Shown piece by piece: positions 58,787-64,000 of a stretch of DNA of 64,000 nt (positions are counted from its first letter, which is position 1; each line of letters opens with the position of its first letter). Below the pieces are notes generated by a model. That model was not told the origin of the DNA and searched no databases. It was given only the letters and a program-made list of their open reading frames with translations. The position numbers and the translations under genes are program-made. The stretch is from Sipunculus nudus (Eukaryota > Annelida > Sipuncula > Golfingiida > Sipunculidae): assembly GCA_026874595.1 (NCBI GenBank), contig CM049318.1, positions 12,817,241 to 12,881,240 of the forward strand. Direction: 5' to 3'.

Positions 58787-58859
58787 TTGCACGTAAAATA
58801 ACGGTGCTTTGCACTGGCAGCAAAGTTGACAGTGCAATGCACCGTTATTTTACGTGCAA
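58787..58859. repeat. Large perfect-arm stem-loop
   Basis: Arms 58787-58816 and 58830-58859 pair over 30 bp with a single mismatch (outer part TTGCACGTAAAATAACGGTG), around a 13-nt loop. Confidence 0.9.
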
Positions 58860-59145
58860 AGAAATAACGCAGTGCGTTAAATAACGTCGCATTGCACCGT
58901 AATTTTACAGCGCTTTGGTACGTAAATAAACGGTGCTTAGCCACGGGAAATAACGGGCATCTGTTATTTTACGGGACAATATGCCGTTATTTTACATTGC
59001 TAAGAGACGTGAATAAACAGTGTTTTCAACTGGAATCAGGGCATTGCACCGTTATTTCACGGTGCTTTGATATGTAGAATAACAAAACAGTGTTACTTTA
59101 TGATAAATAACAGTGCTTTGCACTTGGAGCTATACACTGTTACAG
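58860..59145. repeat. Degenerate cluster of the same palindromic motif
   Basis: Repeated short modules (ACCGTTATTT, AAATAACGG, GTAAATAAACGGTGC, GCACCGTAATTTTAC) in both orientations. They look like diverged copies of the stem-loop arms. Confidence 0.75.
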
Positions 59146-60345
59146 GTTTCCATAATCTTTCTCAAAACGTTTCTGTCTTGTCACTCCGGACGAACCCTTT
59201 ATTTATATCTGTGTACTTCAAGTTTCTCATAACATGTTTTTTAGAGTTTACCAGTAAAAATATTACGAACGAAGTCAGACCTCCTTATGATGATAGAGTT
59301 GTAACTTTCTGTTTGACAGTCAAGTGTCCCGAAAATCAAATCAGGATATCCACAGAGGGAAATGCATCTTGGCTAATTTGGGAAATGGCATTAAAAATGC
59401 AAGCTCACACATAATATCACACCACTTCTTTATTGTATGAAATATTCAACAGATCATCAACATGTATAACACGTGTACTTAATGTATATAGTTATTCAGA
59501 TTATACTGATCTTCCAAAAGGCATCATTAGGAAGCAAACATATTTAAACATTTTGACCACACTGCATGGCAGTTAAATCGTCTCCAACTAAACATATAAA
59601 ATTTGACAATTAGTGCAATATTATTATGATTACTATTATGAATGCTGTGTGTTATCTCATTAAGGTTGCTGATCTTTTAAAAAATGGGACCCAAATCTAT
59701 TTATAATGTATCTTTGAAAAATAGATAAAAGTGGTTCAATAAATTTATAGTGTTGTAAATTAATGGTATCTTTAAAGTAAAAGATGGTCAGAACACAAGT
59801 CAAACAATTGAAATGGATTTAACTTATATGTCACCAAATCTTTCTACAGTAAAGGCATATACTTTGTGTGAAGCTTCTAATAATGAATTCCAAAATAAAG
59901 GTCCTTGGTAAATAAATGGTTTTTGCATCAATTAAATTCAACCTGGAGGGAGTTGAAGAGAATGCCTACACTGTAACAAGGGTGCAAATGTAAACGTTTT
60001 TCCATAAAAATAATAAGATAATTACCTGATTTAATTAAGGTACTTAAACACAAGAATATTAAAAGTGAAATAGTCGTTAACTGATATTTCCTATATTGTT
60101 GATATATTATTGAGGAAAATGCAGCATTAAAACATTAAATCTGACCAACCAGCTCTATTGACAGTGGGAGGGCAGTTAGAGGTGCATTCAATTACCCCAA
60201 AATCAAGAAACCTGAAGGTCTTTTAAGTCCCTTGGGATACTCCAGGGTAAATATCCAAAATGACGCATAGCAAGCCTCCAGTGGAAGTAGAAATAACTTG
60301 CATGGGTTGACAGTTTCTGGCCATCCACCATATGTTACAGTGATG
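59146..60345. other. Intergenic region
   Basis: AT-rich, no gene recognised. The frame at 59067-59414 has no domain features. Confidence 0.5.
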
Positions 60346-60951
60346 TTACAGTCCCAATCTTGAACATTCACAGGTGTTGGAGATCTCATTCCCTGCATAC
60401 AAAATAATAAACAGAAAAGAGAGATTGTAAATGTATGAAACAATGTAAGAGAGAAATATTCAAGAATATAGTTCAGTGCAATTATCCCTTTAATTTTTAT
60501 ATTTTTTTAGATTTTTTTCAAAGTCTGATACTCTATCAATTTACATTACAGAAAATAAACTTTTGTTCTTTCTTCACAAAATTTAAACAATAACTACAAA
60601 AATAGTTTTCTTATGGTCAATTGGAACCTTTAGAAGTGAAAATAATTATACATTATTATATCAAATATATCTTTACATTTACATTACAGACAATAACTGG
60701 CCAAGATTTTGTTCTATTTCCACAAAAAATTAACAATTTCAACATTTTTCTTTATATATGTATTTACTTAAAAAAAGGTTAAAACTATCTTTAATACTTG
60801 CTGAATATATTAACACAAATATAATAGTTTTGAAAGAATTACCTCTCCTCCATCTGCAATCCCATATTATCCTTGCATTCTCCAAACAGTGAAGGCAGTA
60901 TCCTGTATAAAGGAGATTTGCTTCTGCAAGTACAAATACACAGACAATGCA

Positions 60952-60999
<48 letters not shown>

Positions 61000-61950
61000 A
61001 TACGAATCAGTTTTAATATCATACTCAGTGAATGAAAGTTGATCGATTAATAATCATTTTTTTCATTTTATGTGCCATATTATTAACATAAAATCTGTTG
61101 TATAGATAAATAAATATTGACAGAGTAAATTAAGCCTAGCATGTACATCACACTGAAAGGTCAAGACTATACTTGTTAATACTTATTCACTGCATAAAGA
61201 TAACATTAATACTGTTTCCTGTTAAGTGCCCATCTTTCTAAAATCTATAAGAGAGTTAGAATATTTCATTGGAATAAAGAGACTTCTTTTGAATGTGCAT
61301 ACCTGATCGTATATGAAAGGTTATGGGAAAAAAATACATGATTTGATGATTTGATTATGAAATGTCCTTTTCCAGAATGATTTCTACAGACAATAGACCT
61401 GAAAATGTATTTTTAAAGGTACAAATGAAAGTATGTGTAAATATGAAGTAATTAACAGTAAGGCTATGGGCCTGGATTTATTTATTGTAACTGTAAATAA
61501 TTATATTATGAATATTTGATAACCAGAATATCTGCAATGTTTTATAGGGAGTAAACATGTTCCATACTGCAAAAAATTAAAAAAAAAAATAGCCAATAAT
61601 CAGCAGGTTTGACAAATGACACTGTAAGGTTAGAGATGGTCAGGTTAGCGTGGCTCAGCTCCATCAAGCAGCAAGCCAAAAAGTTTATTAGAATAAAAAT
61701 GAATGGAGAGAATGAGAAACAGGCAGGCGAATTTAGGTCAGCATCACTGCTAATGTTCAATATGTAAGATACTTGTTTCACAGATTATTAAACTCATCAG
61801 CTTATTCAAATTGCCATGGACTTTACAAAAGAAAATATGATAAAATTCAAACTTACCTTGGTGTACCTTTTCTGCAATGTTCTCTGCTAGGAATTTACCC
61901 TGCAACTGCTTGCCAGTGTAGTTGTGCACCTTGCACATCTTGCATTTGTA
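60346..61950 (-). CDS. Candidate 3' end of a Cys-rich gene, three exons, unknown family
   Basis: Possible - strand exons 61950-61857, 60902-60843 and 60392-60346. The junctions CAAG|GTAAGT, TATACAG|GATAC, GAGAG|GTAATT and ATGCAG|GGAAT are all GT/AG and in phase. The joined reading contains YKCKMCKVHNYTGKQL, GYCLHCLENARIIWDCRW and NTCECSRLGL and then a stop, with paired cysteines that could bind zinc. No family recognised. The first exon's acceptor is weak (a stop lies just upstream), and another frame through the middle exon is also open, so it may be a relic or chance. Confidence 0.35.
60955..60997. repeat. (AT)n microsatellite
   Basis: About 20 AT repeats, inside the candidate intron between the Cys-rich exons. 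Confidence 0.9.
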
Positions 61951-62131
61951 CTTTGTTCACAGCTCTAAGTTTGGTAAGGCGTGGAACATTTACGTCATCT
62001 TTCCTCTAATCATTGATGCATGTATGGCTCTCTGAACACCTGCACAAGTAGAACAAATTCTAGGAGTATATAAAAACAGAACTGATAAACATGTAACCAA
62101 CGAAAGAGAATCTCAGCACCAGACATATTAA

Positions 62132-64000
62132 CAAGGGACCTATGGGTCACGACGCTCAGCTGTTATATATGATAAAAAAATATTATTTAGAAATGAGGCA
62201 CATGCTGGTTTTGTGTGGTAATAAATATAAGCTGTATTATGAGTTGTTGTTGTTTAGCTTATGTATGATTTTGATAGTACCTTTGGAGACAGGGAAGAAG
62301 ATTGATTTCATTTATTTTATTAACAATTGGAGTACTATTGTCACACAGATTTTGACTTGGCCATATAACTTATAAGCAGAACATATAATATAAGAGTTTA
62401 ACTATTTATTAAAAAAAACTACAAATATTGTCCCAAATATAATTTTTATTAAAAATAATAAGAGAATCATATAATTTTTTAAAATGAAATATAACTGATA
62501 TGATTATTAAAATAATATTAAAGAATATATTCATGAATGCATTCATGAATACATTTTGAAAGTATTTGCACGAGTATTCATATACTTTCATTTTTACCTG
62601 AATTCCCATTCTTTATGCAAGAAATTTTATAATGGAGTACATAATCATATTCGTATTTAAATACAATTACAAAGTATTCGTTCTATGTCTGGTATTTATT
62701 CAATTTTCACCAAACAATGATGTTGAGAATCCAGAATATACAAAATTCACACATTAAAATAATGATCATAAGTACCTGGTTTTATGGCTTTATTTATATT
62801 AAAAAATAACTGTAAAAAATTCATTTTGGACTAATTTCACATCAATGTACACACTAGACACAGTAGGAATCTAGATTAATATTATCAACTGCATCTTTGT
62901 CTATCATTAATTTCCTTCATATGATCCCTAATGATTAGTAATGAATAATATGATTTACTTCTTTATCATTAAAATTGAACTGAAAAATGCCATAGGTGAC
63001 TGCATGGTGTTATTTGGAATATGTGACATTCTACCCATCGACACAAGATTCTTATATCATCAGTAACTGCAAGTTAATTTCCTGTTATTATAAACTAACA
63101 AATTCCTTTTCTATTTTTCTTTAATTTGTTATTAAAAACCAATAAAAATTTATTAATTTGTTGTTTATTGTTATGTTGTTGGTTAAAACTACTAGATGAG
63201 TTGGGTTGGACACCTGGATCAACTGTGGCTGGCCATAAGCTGCCTGGATTCCTGTATGCCTCGCCTCAAGCGTGCATAATTTGATGAAAGGTCAACAAGG
63301 TCAACATACAGGTGACTCAAGAGGGGCTGAAGAGAGCCAAAGTCTGACAGGGTCTCATAAAAAACATTAATAAAAGCTACAATTTTTGGCCAATTTCTTT
63401 CAGCTTTCTAAACTAAAAAGCTGAAATCCTTATGTGTGCATGATATGAAAATTATATCAACAGTGCTCACGGGAAACAAACGTGCCATGGTCACAGTTGG
63501 GCAAAATTTAAGGTACGTATTTTATATTTATACTAATAACTTATAAAATTTGAAAAATTCAGAACTAATTTTGGGTATTCAATTGAATCTTGATTAAATA
63601 ATGTTACATCCCTGACAAAAAAATCTCTAGCAATGCCCTTGTTAAGGGAGTAATATATTTCTTGATTTTTTACAAAGTCCATTATGTTTGGGCCCATAAC
63701 TTAAAACAATTACGCAATACTCACATCATTCTGGGATGTGCATAGAGAATGAAAAATATGTATATTGTTTATGATTAAAGTCAGATCAGTGGTTTTGATA
63801 TTAGGCAGTCTTGAAGTGTAACAATGGGTTTTTAATGGAAAAATGAAGTTTTTCATTAATATCTCGAAGATATTAAGTCCTAGTGACCAAATTCTTGGCA
63901 TGGTAGGGGATTTTGGAGACATCTAACTGTATGCTGAATTTAAGGAACTTAGAGCTGAAGCTGGGGAGCTGAGCTTTTGCAAACTGCATAACACTAGCTT
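62132..64000 (+). repeat. GCTCAGCTGA family: left-end motif and body copy, cut by the window end
   Basis: The left end, ACAAGGGACCTATGGGTCAC then GACGCTCAGCTG, is at 62132-62160. The body from 63411 matches 35526-36157 and 1-365. The middle (62170-63400) is AT-rich and not clearly shared. Whether it is one element or two pieces is unresolved. Confidence 0.6.

Overview
This is invertebrate nuclear DNA: AT-rich, with split genes on both strands, long introns and many old transposable-element relics. Dispersed repeats with Helentron-type ends, together with the MSL1 and WDR12 orthologues, suggest a lophotrochozoan and most likely a bivalve-like mollusc. The species is inferred, not proven.

Two genes are well supported and converge on each other. 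On the + strand, 7692-16076, is an MSL1 orthologue, scaffold of the MSL histone H4K16 acetyltransferase complex. Its eight coding exons join in phase to 484 codons, with the coiled coil, the PEHE domain and the C-terminal FELPW segment all visible. On the - strand, 46335 down to 22990, is a WDR12 (yeast Ytm1) orthologue, the PeBoW-complex factor for 60S ribosome assembly. Its twelve coding exons join in phase to 428 codons, with an N-terminal NLE domain and seven WD40 repeats. A weaker candidate is a three-exon Cys-rich 3' end on the - strand at 60346-61950.

Layout. 1-700: pieces of a dispersed repeat. 704-3438: a long-TIR element enclosing an AT-rich satellite. 4190-4700: the 3' end of a non-LTR retrotransposon. 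5095-16076: MSL1 with a candidate 5' exon. 16077-22990: 3' UTRs and intergenic DNA. 22990-46335: WDR12, whose introns carry a 40-bp minisatellite made from copies of its own exon-10 splice donor, a 330-bp tandem repeat, paired MITEs, and an intron 1 crowded with four TIR elements that have recognisable target-site duplications. 46340-49540: upstream/intergenic DNA with a nested E-box/CRE. 49534-51250: a Helentron-like non-autonomous element with 280-bp tandem repeats. 51569-51725: a TA-flanked MITE. 53385-57849: a decayed LTR retrotransposon whose integrase precedes the RT remnant (Gmr1-type order), with RT/RNase H deleted. 58787-59145: a cluster of palindromes. 62132-64000: more of the dispersed repeat.

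No rRNA, tRNA or CRISPR array was recognised. Exon boundaries come from reading frames, GT/AG sites and phase agreement. Family names come from motif recognition, not from searches.
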